This document shows positions 34,921 to 45,800 of a stretch of 64,000 nt of DNA, in pieces. Each line of letters opens with the position of its first letter. The stretch's first letter is position 1. The translations under genes were made by a program, and so were the position numbers. Source of the stretch: Chlamydomonas sphaeroides. Its lineage: Eukaryota > Chlorophyta > Chlorophyceae > Chlamydomonadales > Chlamydomonadaceae. The DNA lies in contig BDDC01000009.1 in assembly GCA_001662425.1 (NCBI GenBank), forward strand, positions 73,325 through 137,324, read 5' to 3'. The notes beneath the pieces were generated by a model that did no database searches, was not told the origin of the DNA, and was given only the letters and a program-made list of their open reading frames with translations.

Positions 34921-37900
34921 ATGGCCTCTGCCGGCCCGCTACCTGCGCCAGCAGCCGATGAGGATGCGCAGTCGCAGTCGCAGCTGCAGCCGCGGCAGCA
35001 TCCGAGGAGACGGTTGCAGCATCTCGAGGTCACTAGCCCGGGCCGGCGGCCGCGGCCGACGCTGCTGAGCCGACGGTCGCGATCGGCGGCTGCGCTGCCA
35101 GCCGAGCCGCCCGGGGGCGGCGATGATGACCGCTATGGCGCGGCAGCGGGCGGCAGCAGCAGGCCTGGCGGCTGTGCTTCGGACGTCGCGACCGCCAGGG
35201 TCTTACCAATGGAGTGCAGTTGCGGCGCGGGTGGCAGATGTAGCGGGGTTGGCGAGCTGGCGCTGCCGGCTTCGGCAGGCCTGTCCGTCGTCGCCGGCCC
35301 CTGCTCCGGCGCCTGCGGTGAGGCCGAGTCCTTGGCCTCGGCCACCAGCGCTGGGGCCTGCTCCCGGCCGCTGAGCCCCTTGCAGCACGGCAGCCCTGGC
35401 GACGTGGCCCCACCGGGCGCAGCGGCACGAGGTCTGCCGGCGCCGGCGCCAACGCGCACCGGTGCCGCCGGCCGCACCCCCGCAGCCCCTGCCACGGGCA
35501 CTCCATCCCCATCCCTATCCTCACTGCCTGCGCCGCCGCCGCCCCTGAGCCGCCAGCGCTCCGAGCCGGCGGCCCAGCTGTCTCGTCACAGCGCCGCCGC
35601 GGCTCCTGGCGCTGCCGCCGCCGCTGCCGACCCGGTCACAGCCGGCAATGGCCAGCCCTGTCCCAACGCAACCACCGGCATCGGGGCAGGAGCCGGGGCA
35701 GCGGCGGCCGCCCACCGCCCAGGCAAGCCCCTGGGCCGGCAGCAGTCGGAGCCGCAGCAGGAGCTCTCCACACTGCTGCCACCCACTGCCTCCACCTCCG
35801 CCTCGACCTTGGCCTCGGCCTCAGCCTTACAAGCGCAGCCGGCGGCGCCGTCCCCGCCCGCGCCCTGGCCGTCGCCGCCGCCAGCGCCGCGCACGCCGGC
35901 GCCCTGGCAGCACCCGGCTCCTCCGCCGCCACCCCTGCCGTCACCTGCTGCCGCCGGTCCGTCCTACCATCTGCAGCAGCGCTCGCCGGCGTCGTCCCCG
36001 CTGCGCGCCTTTGACTCCGCGCCACCGCCGTCGGCGCCGCCGCCGCCGCCGGCCGCATCCACCGCCTCTCCTGCTCCCCTCACGCCACTGCCCTACCTGC
36101 AGCCCTTGCGGCCCCTGGGCTCCTCCTCCTCCGTCACGCAGCGCCAGGCCACAGGATCCGGATCCACCGCTGCCACCGGATTTGGACCCGGATCCGGCTC
36201 GGGGCACGGCCTCAGCGTCCTCGGCTTCGGGCTCGGCCCCTCCGGCAGCGCGCCGCCGGGCTACGGCGTCGGTGCCGGCGGCATGGTGGGCGGCGGCGCG
36301 TCCAGCGACGACGAGGGCGACTGCTGCCGCGTGTGCCTGGATCCGGTGACGGGGGCGCAGCTGGGCAGCGGGGAGGCGCTGCGGCTGGGCTGCAGGTGCG
36401 CACCCGGCGGGGTGTGGGATTCCGCGTGCGGTCAGGGACAGGAACAGAGAGTGCCACGTGTGTGTGGGGGGCGGATGCCGTGGCAGGCCAGACAGGCACA
36501 TCGCCAGGCTGGTGCCAGGCTGCCTTGGCGCTGCCGGCCCGCTAGCTGCGACGAAGTGCCTCCCATCGGGCCCCCCCTTGATCATGACGCACACACAAAC
36601 CCAAGGTGCTCCTCGGGCCTGGACCTGCTGCACCTGGCCTGCGCCGAGCGCTGGTTCGGCGGCGTGCGCTGCAGCATCGAGTGCGAGGTGTGCGGCGGCA
36701 CGGCAGCCAACCTGCCGGCCCGGGTGCAGGCCGACATTCGGTGAGCGGCGGCATGTGTGAGGGAGAGGGGGCCGCGTGCGCAGGGCACGACAGGATACGA
36801 TCGCCTTGAGTGTTTTTGTCGCAGCCGGCGCAGTAGCCTACCAGCCCGCAGGTATCCTTGGCTGGCTGTTGTGGGGTTCTGGAAGCCAGGGGCAGCATCG
36901 TGGCAGCAGCCCGGACCTTGGCAGGGGCCGAGGCGCGTGAGGGCGCGCGGGCGTGTGAGAGGTCGCGAGCGGTGACCTGGCAACCGGCGTCTGGCGCAAC
37001 GCGCGGCCGCTGTACCGCCGCACCCTGCCACCTGAGGCAACGCCCCCTCGCATCCTGTCCACGGCCCTCCCTGCCCCGCCCCGCAGCTGGCAGCAGCTGC
37101 TAAACCCGCGGCGCCCCGGCCCCGGCGGCTCCGGCTCGCTGCTCAACCTGGCCTCGTTGCCCTCCTTCCTGGGCCTCTACACGCTGGTGTGCCTGCTTCC
37201 CGCCACCTTCGCATCGCTCAGCCTCGTGCTCTTCTACTTCCGTGAGTCCGGGTGGGCGGGCGGTAGGGAAGATGGCGGCCCTGAGGCTCAACTGCCTTTG
37301 GGGCCCGCAGTGCCGGGTCACCCCTTGGGCGACCCTCGCTCGGCGTACCGGCACATGAGCCCCCTCTGCACGCGGCACATCCCGCCACCCTTTCACCTCC
37401 CATTCCCCCCTTCTGCCCCTCCCTTCTAGGGCTCGTGGGTGCTGACGCGGGCATCACCATGGCCCTGGCCATCCTGGTGGCTAGCGGCACCATACTGCAC
37501 TGGGTGTACACGCCCTTCAGGTTGGGGGACAGGGGGAGGGCGCGGCAGGATTGGGAGGGGAGGGGTGGGAACTGGGTCGTGGAGGTGGGGGCGTCGGCGA
37601 CCTCCGGCGTCGGGGTGGTTGGGCACCCAAGCCCAGGGGTAGGGGACGCGTGTGGACCCAGCTCCCTGCCTCCACGATCCGCCGCGCCCCCCGTCCCCCG
37701 TCCTCCCCACCCCCAGGCCGGTGCTGCACGCCTGCTATTGCCTGGTCACGCTGGGCTGCGTGTTCGGACAGACCGTGCTGCTCAAGGTGGGCTGGGCAGC
37801 GGTTGGGCAGGCGGGGGGCGGGGGGCACCAGGGTGCTGAGGTCGTGGGGAGCCCACGCGTCGTGCAAACGCTGCGGGCGTTGGCCGCCCCACGTATGGAC

Positions 37901-38949
37901 TTGGTTGGACCCCGTTCGACACCTGCCTCCGCCCCGCCCCTTCCCAACAACACCGAGGGTGCGCTGTGCCGGGGCCGAGTTCGTTGTTAGCATGGGGTTA
38001 CTAGCGCGCGCGTCGGCGGGTGCTGCGCCTGGCCGCTGCGTATCACCGACATCGTCAGGGAACTAAACTCATGGTACGAGGGCTGGGCCGGGCACCGGGC
38101 TCCTTTCGGGCGGCGCTGGGCTTCGCTTCCGCACTGGCGCATTTAACCGCATTCCCTCTCCGCACGGCCGACGCGCCATTCCTCCCGGGTCAGGCTGGGC
38201 TTCGCTTCCGCACATGTGCATTTAACCGCATTCCCTTCGCGCACGGCCGACGCGCCACTCTACCCGGGGCGTGCTGTGCCGCGTGTGGGGTTCTGTGCTA
38301 CCTAACACTGGAACACCGCCAGCGCGTCTCCCGGGCACCAGATCCTGCCCCTCCGTGCCGCTCCCCATCGCCCCTCCTGATCGGGCCGTGCACCTGACCC
38401 CCTACCGCTACCCCTCCCACCCACACTGTGCCCCAGGTCGTGTGCCCCGGCTGGTCGCCTGCCCTGGTGGCCTCCATCGGGGCCGTGGTGGGCTTCACCG
38501 CAGGCAGCGGCCTCTTCTACGGCCTGCTGCACCCACTCAGCGCCCTGGCCAGGCTGGCGCTGGCCGAGGCGGCGGCGCGGCGGCGGCAGGCCGGTGGCGC
38601 GCCGGCGGTGGCGGGGCTACGGGTCGGGGAGGCAGAAGCCGGGGAGGCGGACTCAGCGGGCGCGGCGGCGGGGCGGGGTTTGTGGGCGGTGAGCTTGGTG
38701 GCGGGGGCGCTGACGGCGCGGCGGTGGCTGCCGGCCGGGGGCTCCGTGGTCGGGGGCGGCGCCGGGACGGCAGCGGGTGGCGGCGCGGCCGGGCCCGCGG
38801 GCGGCGGCTCGTCGGGCGAGGCTGCGGCTGCGGCTGCGGCGGCTGCGGCTGCGGCGGCGATGGGTGCTGTGCTGGCTGGCGGGGAGCACACGTCCTTCTG
38901 GGTGGCGGTGTCGCCGGCGGGAGGCGCACGGGCGTCGGAGCGAGTGTGA
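34921..38949 (+). CDS. RING-CH (RINGv) membrane-bound E3 ubiquitin ligase
   Basis: Seven exons (34921-36395, about 36631-36739, 37087-37241, about 37430-37519, about 37716-37785, 38437-38949, junctions in phase) encode roughly 800 residues. The first 465 residues are Pro/Ala/Ser-rich and look disordered. A RING-CH finger follows from residue 469: CRVCLD, LGCRCSSG, LLHLACAERWF and CEVCGG, giving the C4HC3 spacing C-x2-C, C-x-C, H-x2-C, C-x2-C split across an intron. Four hydrophobic helices follow (LPSFLGLYTLVCLLPATFA; GITMALAILVASGTILHWV; HACYCLVTLGCVFGQTVLL; VASIGAVVGFTAGSGLFYG), so the ligase should sit in a membrane with the finger in the cytosol. The tail is Ala/Gly-rich. The start is the first ATG in frame; a near-cognate upstream start at 34870 is possible but unneeded. 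Confidence 0.8.
38113..38275 (+). repeat. 79-bp tandem duplication, part of a dispersed repeat
   Basis: Two copies of a unit beginning CTGGGCTTCGCTTCCGCAC (38116 and 38195, period 79 bp) lie in the last intron of the RING-CH gene. Both contain GCATTTAACCGCATTCCC and CACGGCCGACGCGCCA. A related single copy occurs at about 60218-60330. The source element is not recognised. Confidence 0.75.
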
Positions 38950-39343
38950 GGGTGGAGGGTGGAGGAGGGATGTGAGGGGCGGGGAGAGCTCAGGGAGACG
39001 CCCGGGATGGGGCGTCTAGCCGTCTCTGTGGATGTCGGGGGGCAAGGGAGAGGGCTGGGCATGCGCATGCGCGGTGGCGTCCTTGGATGGAGGTTCAAGC
39101 AGCGGGGGCACAGGCGGGGACCACAGGAGGCAGGTGGTGGCAATGGCACGTGGCCTGGGTTGTTGGCGCTTGGTGGACAATAAGGTCTCCGCAGAGCCTG
39201 TGCTGCGGAGCGCTGCGAGCGAGCTGCCGGTGGCGGTGAGTGGCTGCATGCCTGGAGGCGGGAGTGGCGGTCCGTGAGTGTTCCCAGGGCGGGCGACACA
39301 CGTGACGAGACACCTCATCATGCGTATGGCCCGGAGGAGCGAG

Positions 39344-39380
39344 GCCTGTTGGCTGTTGGCTGTTGGCTGTTGCCTGTTGG
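39344..39380. repeat. 8-bp tandem repeat
   Basis: About four copies of CTGTTGGC, one with a T-to-C style variation (CTGTTGCC). It is a short microsatellite in the UFD2 upstream region. Confidence 0.8.
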
Positions 39381-39454
39381 CGGTGGACATTGTACTGTTC
39401 GTCTCCGTGGAAGGCGGCGCAGGGCGGCTCTTCGTCGTGCAGGGACGCTTCGTC

Positions 39455-39580
39455 GGGGCAGCAAGGACACCACCACTGATACTGTGCACTTGGCATTGCT
39501 GCATTCCTCTTCTATGAGGGCAGCAAGGACACCACTTTTGTTGCTGCACTTGGCGTTGCCACGTTGCCTTCCATGCCGCC
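39455..39580. repeat. Imperfect tandem repeat of about 63 bp
   Basis: Two units start with GGGCAGCAAGGACACCAC and both contain a GCACTTGGC(A/G)TTG core. They lie 0.3-0.4 kb upstream of the UFD2 start. Confidence 0.7.
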
Positions 39581-39870
39581 GCAGTGCACCTTGTGGCCCC
39601 ACACCGGTTCGGGCTCAGCCCCTGCAACTCCGGACGATAGCAAAGGCGGCATAGATACGCTGCATGGTGGTAAATGTGCCTCTTGCACCGCAGTGCCACC
39701 CCGTCAACTCATGCTGGACCCCTCGGGGGCGGGGCGGTGGTCCAGGGGACGGCGGGGGAGTCGCGCGGTGTGGCCAAGTTGTGGTGGCGCCCTAGTTGGC
39801 TCCCTGAGACACAGCTTGCACACAGCGAAATACTTGTTAATTGGGCAGCAGCCAGCTGCAAACGACGCAG

Positions 39871-42800
39871 ATGGCTGACGCCGAGCTATTCTCGCGCATC
39901 TTCTCGTTGTCGCTCTATGGCCCAGCAAGTACGAGCGGCCCAGCGCCCACTATCGTACTATCTGATCTGGCCAAGGTAGAGCTTCGCGCTAAGGACGCGA
40001 CGTCTAGGGCCTCGATCTACGCGCGAACGCATGCCGAAAGCGCGTGCCAAACCCCTGCCGCCCGCACCACACATGCAGGAGCTAGAGTCTGAGGCGGGCC
40101 CAAATGGAGCCAAGCCCCTGCTCGACGCCGCGGTTCTGGACCGCGCCCTGGTGGCACGGCTCATCGAGTCGCCACCGGCATCATACCCGCAGCCCCCTAT
40201 TCACTACCTGCTAGGCTGCTATCAGCGCTGCCTGGACGAGGCCGGCCGCGCTGGGGCCAACGAGCAAACCAAGGTCCGCTCCCAACGGGGCCTTCCCCTT
40301 GCCAGGGGCCCTCAGCGTCCCACGGGGCCTGTGCTGCCGTGGCAGCTGCCCCGGGGGGCCCAGCAGCGTCCAGCCCATCCCCTGCCCCCACGTGGTCCCC
40401 TCTCCTGACGCTAAGTATGTGCGGCACCCTGTGCTTCGCATACACTGACTGTGTGGGCCTCTCCCGCACCGCTCCTATGGCACAGCCCTAACGCCGCGGA
40501 CCTGCCACCACAGCCCCTCCTCCACCGTTCTGCCCTGCCCCCGGCGCCGCCACCGCCGCAGCCCGCGACCTGTTTGTCCCCCACCGCCTGCCCATCACGT
40601 GCCCGCCGCCTGCCCTCTCTGTCCCAACTCCCCCAGGCCGCCATCGCCGCCTCTCGCGAGCTGGTGCTCAACTACGCGGGGCTGGCGCTGTTCGCGGGGG
40701 TGGTGCCGCAGGTGGGTGAGCGGCGGTGTCGTGGGAGGTCGGCGCCGCAGGTTGGCTGCTGCCCTGCCGCGTGTCCTGCTCTGATCCCGTGGTCAGCACA
40801 CGTGTCCCCACGCCGTGCGGCCCCTGCTCCCCTGGCCCCCGCAGCCGCCGCAGCTCGAGTCCCGGGGGGCGCTGCAGCTGCTGGATGCGGCGCTGAGGCG
40901 CTACGGCCTGCCACAGGTCCGGGGGCTGGGGGCTGGGGGCTGGGGGCTGCGGGCTGGGGGCTGGGGGCTGGGGGCTGGGGGCTGGGGGCTGGGGGCTGGG
41001 GGCTGGGGGCTGGGTAAGTATGGGGTTGGGGTTGTTGCTTGTGGGGAGGGGCAGGGCGGGAGGCTCAGGGCGGGAGGCTGATGGAGTGAGGGGTGCCTGC
41101 CGCAGGTGCGGAGGCAGGCTGGGTGGGATCCGTACCGGCACCAGCAAACAATGCGAGGACGTATCATCGCTTCCACGCCCGCCGCCTTCGCCACCCTCCC
41201 CACGCCAGGCCGCGCTGGCGCTGGCGGTGTCCGCGGGCGCCGCCTCGGCCGCCTCGCCCACCGCCTCCGTGGACCCCGCCTTCGCCTCCTCCTACTCTGC
41301 TGCCGTGGTGCCGCTGCCGCACGGCTTCCTGGAGGAGCTGGCGGCGCGGCACGAGGGCGACGAGGGGCTGGCGGAGGCGGCGGCCGCCATGTGTGAGGGA
41401 GTGGGAGGGAGGGAGGGAAAGGGAGAGACAGAGCGGGGATGAGGAAGGGATGGAAAGGAAGGTCAGCGGCAGCAGCAACAACAACCGGCCAACGCAGCGG
41501 GTCAAGGGATTTAGGGGAGAGAGAGCGCGTGGAGGGCACCTGTCAGCTGGGCCCCAGGGGCCTCCACAGCCCAGGGCCGCATTACAACCTAAGGACCGCC
41601 GAGCGCCAGGCGGCGTCCCTCCGCCACTCCCCTGCCGCCACTCCCCTACCCCTGCCCCCTGGCCCCTACCCTGACCCCCGCCGCACCCCCCAGTCGTGGA
41701 GCTGGCGCGCCTGGTGTCGCGCATATCGCCGCTGGGCGACCCGGGGCCGCACCTGGCCACCCTGGGGCTGCTGCTGTCGCTGCCGCCGCTGGCCAAGGCC
41801 GGCACGTCCTGCCGCTCCTGGCTGCCCGACACGCGGGTGGCGGGGGGCAGGGCGGTGGTGCTGGCGGGCGCGTGCTGGATGGGGCCGTTCTTCAACATCA
41901 GGTGCGGGAACGAGCTGGCGGTCTGCAGTCCGGTCCGGGCTGGAATGTGCCGATGCGCGGGCAAGCAGGCTGCGGTCGGTTGCAGCCCGGGAGCAGCAAC
42001 ATCATGGCCATCATGGCCATCATGGCCATCATGGCCATCATGGCCATCATGGCCCCGCTCCCACCGCCGCCCCCTGCCTCCGCAGCCCGCTGGCGGACGA
42101 GGTGCGCGGTGCGCCGCAACAGGAGCCCTCGGTGGCCGCCAGCTGCTTCGCGGGCGCCGAGGGGCGGCGGCCGGGCGACATCAACAACGCCATGTCGGGG
42201 CTGCGGCTGGCCATGAGGAACATCACCGGCAGCCTGCACGCCGCCGTCAAGGTGCGGGGCCAGGGGGGGCGCGTGCGAGCACTGTGGGGATGTACGGGGG
42301 CGTGGTGTGGCCGTGGCATGGTGGTGACGTGCCCCCGCGATGGTGCGCCCTCCTTTCCTACTGCGCAATTTCCCCTGTGCGTGTCCATCGTCGAGCCCTA
42401 GCCTCTAGTCAGGGCGCTGCAGCACCAGCTCGCCAAGCCCCCGCCTCGCTCCCTGGGCACACCCTCCCCACCTCCTCTTTCCCTCCCCTCCACTTACCGC
42501 CCCTCCCGCCCCTCCCGCCCCTGCCTCCCCCCCTCCACCCCCACCCAGCTGCTTCTCAAGGGCAAGGCCACCAAGGGCCCCGCGCTGGCCTGGCTGGGCG
42601 GCGTGCTGGCAGGCAACGAGGCGCGCGCCAAGATGGAGTTTGCGCCCGAGGCGGTGGCGCCCGAGGGATTCATGGCAAACGTGGCCGCGGGTGCGCGGGC
42701 GCGTGGCAGCGTGGGGCGCTCGGGGCGTGCGGTCGTCGTTTCGGTGCAATGGGCTACGGATAGGCCGGCACGCTGCTCGCCCCGCCGTTCGTATACCCCA

Positions 42801-45800
42801 CCCCCTCCCGCCGGATATGTGCAACTAGTTCGTTACTCCCATGGTACATCCCCCTCCCGCACTGCCGTCCTCCGCCCAGTGCTGCTCAAGCTGTGCGGGC
42901 CCTTTCTGGACCCATCGCCCGCCTCGCCCTTCTGGCGCCGAGTGGACACCGCCTACCTGGTTCAGGCAAGGACACCAGGGCCGGGTTGGCGGGGGTGGGG
43001 TGGGGTAGGGGCACACCTGACGCGTGTCCCCTCAGCGCATGGCTGTGGCAGCCTGCCCACGTGCAGCCCATCACCCCATGGCTCCTCCCTCCCCCCTCCC
43101 TCGCCCCTTGCCCGCCCCCAGGGCGGCCCGCTGGACGCCTCCTTTGCTGCGGCCACCAAGCTGGCGGCCGACAAGGAGCAGGAGGCGGCGTGGCGGGAGG
43201 AGCGCGCCGGCAGCCACGCAGCCGCCAGCGCCAGCAGCGGGCCGGGTGAGCGGCTGCACGCTTCCTTGGGGGCCTGGGCTGCTGCTGTGCTGTGGCGTGG
43301 GGGCACAGTGCGCGTCCACGGTGCTCCTGCGGCCTTTGCTGTGGTGGTCCACTACGATATCGTCCACGCCTCCACACAAACCGCATCCTCCCCAACCCTG
43401 CGGCCCCCGCAGCCTCGCCCTCGGGCGCTGCTGGCGGCGGCGGCGAGGGCGAGGAGCGGTTCCACTTTATCTGCAGCTCCTTCTTCATGACGGCGCAGGC
43501 GCTGCGGCTGGGCCCTGTGCGGGCCATGGCGGGCATGGACGACCTGGCGCGGGAGATGCAGTGGGCGCAGGTGCGGCGTGGCTGGGACGGGCAAGAGGAC
43601 CAGGGCAGTAGGGTCGCAGGGACGGGTGCAGTGGGCGGCAGCCGGCAGGGCCCAGGAGGGGACATGGGGCCGAGGCCGGTGCCGGAGCTGCGGGGCGGGC
43701 GCCAAAGCGTAATGCGAAGCCCAATGTCCCCTGAACCCAATTCACGTCACCTCACCTGTCCCCACCTCTCCCCCGCCAGAGCAACGTGGCGCAGCTGGAG
43801 GAGGCGGCTGCCAGGTGGGCTGCGGCCGGGGAGGGCGGGGTGAGGGGCTGGGGGCGTGCCGCGCCGTGCCGTGACGTGCGGGCTCGTGCCCCGCAGCGCC
43901 GCCTTGCCTTGTCCGGCGCGTCCTCGAGGGCTTCCCTGGAGCCTCACGTCGCTCGCCTACCCGCCGCCGCCATGTGTGTGTGTTGCATCCCCCGCGCACA
44001 TGCTTTGGCTCGCCTTGCCACTGGTGCACCTCCACCCTCGCCCAGCCCGCGCGTTTAGTAGTACGCTCCATCCCCGGTACATCCCCGCCACCGCAGCTCC
44101 CACAACCCGGTGGAGCGGGCGGTGCTGGAGCGCAACTTGGCGGCATGGCGGGCGCAGATGGAGGCGCTGAGGGTGGGGCGCTGGGCGGTGCGGGGAAGGG
44201 GAGGGTGGGGCAGGCCATCAGTGGGCAGGGCCCCCGGGGCCATGTGCTGCTGCTGCTTGATCCTCCCTGTGCATCCCCCGAGGGTCCCCAACCTCCCGCC
44301 CCAACCGCCCCCGCCGCTGTTAACGTCAACCGCCAACCGCCCCAGAGCCGGCACTATGCGCTGCTGACAGTGCTGCTGGACCCCTCGCTGGTTGCCGACA
44401 TGCTGGCGTACTACAGGTACGGAATACGGAGTACTGTGTATCACGTACGGCAGGGACCAGGCCCCGTTGCCGCCTACCCGTCCCACTGGGCCGGTTGCGC
44501 TGTCCCGTGATGTCATTCAACATGCAAGGTTCCAGCGTCATGGAGGCCCTCCCTATCTGCCTGAAACGTTGTCTTGTAGCAGGCTGGTGAGCTCGTGCGC
44601 TGCTGCGTTGTGCTGACGTGCTCCGCAGGCTGATGGCCGCCTGGCTGACGCGGCTGGCCACGGGCGGGGCGCCGCTGTCGCTGCCCCTGCCGGAGCCGGC
44701 GTCGCGCGAGTTCACCTGCATGCCGGTGGGCCGGGGGCGTGAGGGTGTGGGCGGGTGTGGAGGGCAAGCGGGGCCGGCAGGGAAGTATCAGAGTCTGGGC
44801 TGTCGCTGGCTGGCATTAGGGGCAGCCCTGCGTGGGCATGTCGTCCTCGTGCAACGCCACCTGGCTGTTGCGGGAAGGTATCGCCACCACCTGACATGCC
44901 CGTACGCCCCTCGCCGAACCTCCCTGCCTCCTCCTCCCTCTTCGCCCCTCCTGCCCCCTCCCCAGGAGTTCTTCGTAGATGACATGGCCACGGTGCTGCT
45001 GTTCGTGGGCCGCCATGCGCCGCATCTGCTGTCCTCCAACGCCGAGGGCGCGGGCGCGCGGCTGGAGGAGCTGGCGGTGTTCTTCACCGCACTCATGGCC
45101 TCGCCGGGGCACGTGCGCTCCGCCTTCCTGCGGTGCGGCCCCTCCCGGCATCGCCCCGGCAGCACACCACGGCAACACAGCACAGCGCAGAACAGCGTCG
45201 CTGCGCCGCCCGGCGCGCCGCATGCACGCCGCACCGCATGCTGCACCGCGCCGTGCCTCCACTGCCGCCGTCATCGTCGCCTGCCGGCTTGCACCAGTCC
45301 ACGTGCGGTGCGGCCCTTGCAGTGCGGTGTCTCACTGTGTGGTGCAGCCTGGTGATGCCGACGGCATATGCGGCAGGTCACGCTGCCGCCACAACCCCGC
45401 AGGTCGCGGCTGTCCGAGGTGCTGGAGATGTGGCTGCCGCAGGAGGAGGAGGCCGACGGGTGGGCATGGGGCTGGGGGTGTGGGCTTGGGGTGCAGGGTG
45501 TACGGCTGCGAGGCGCGCAGGCGGGCGGTGCAGTTATGGACTTCACCACGGCGCACACCTGGCGTTGGCTGACCTTGGCAACGGCCGGACCAGCAATGAG
45601 CCCCTGCACCGACGGCCGAAACGCGCCCCCTCCTCCCCGCTGCGGCCCACACCTGTCGAGGCGCTCCCACCCGTGCGCGCAGCCCCTGCCCCCGCCCGCC
45701 CGACCCGATGTGCCCCGCCGCCTGATGCGCTCTCCCGCCCCTTGGCCCCTGTCTTCCCTCCCTCCCACTGTCTCCCCGGCAGCGGCCGCGGCGGCTTCCG

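Larger units (their letters stand above)
38950..39870 (+). other. Intergenic: 3' region of RING-CH gene and UFD2 promoter
   Basis: A 0.92-kb spacer containing two small tandem repeats (about 39344-39380 and 39455-39580). Short ORFs on both strands follow the repeats and carry no family motif. The last 60 bp before the UFD2 ATG are AT-richer, consistent with a promoter or leader. Confidence 0.5.

Noticed and set aside
38428..39299. Minus-strand Pro/Ala-rich ORFs
   Set aside because: They are antisense to the RING-CH last exon, which carries a clear membrane helix and a phase-consistent splice.
41696..42763. 355-codon plus-strand ORF
   Set aside because: It runs through UFD2 exons and introns in the wrong frame; the UFD2 frame is set by conserved blocks.
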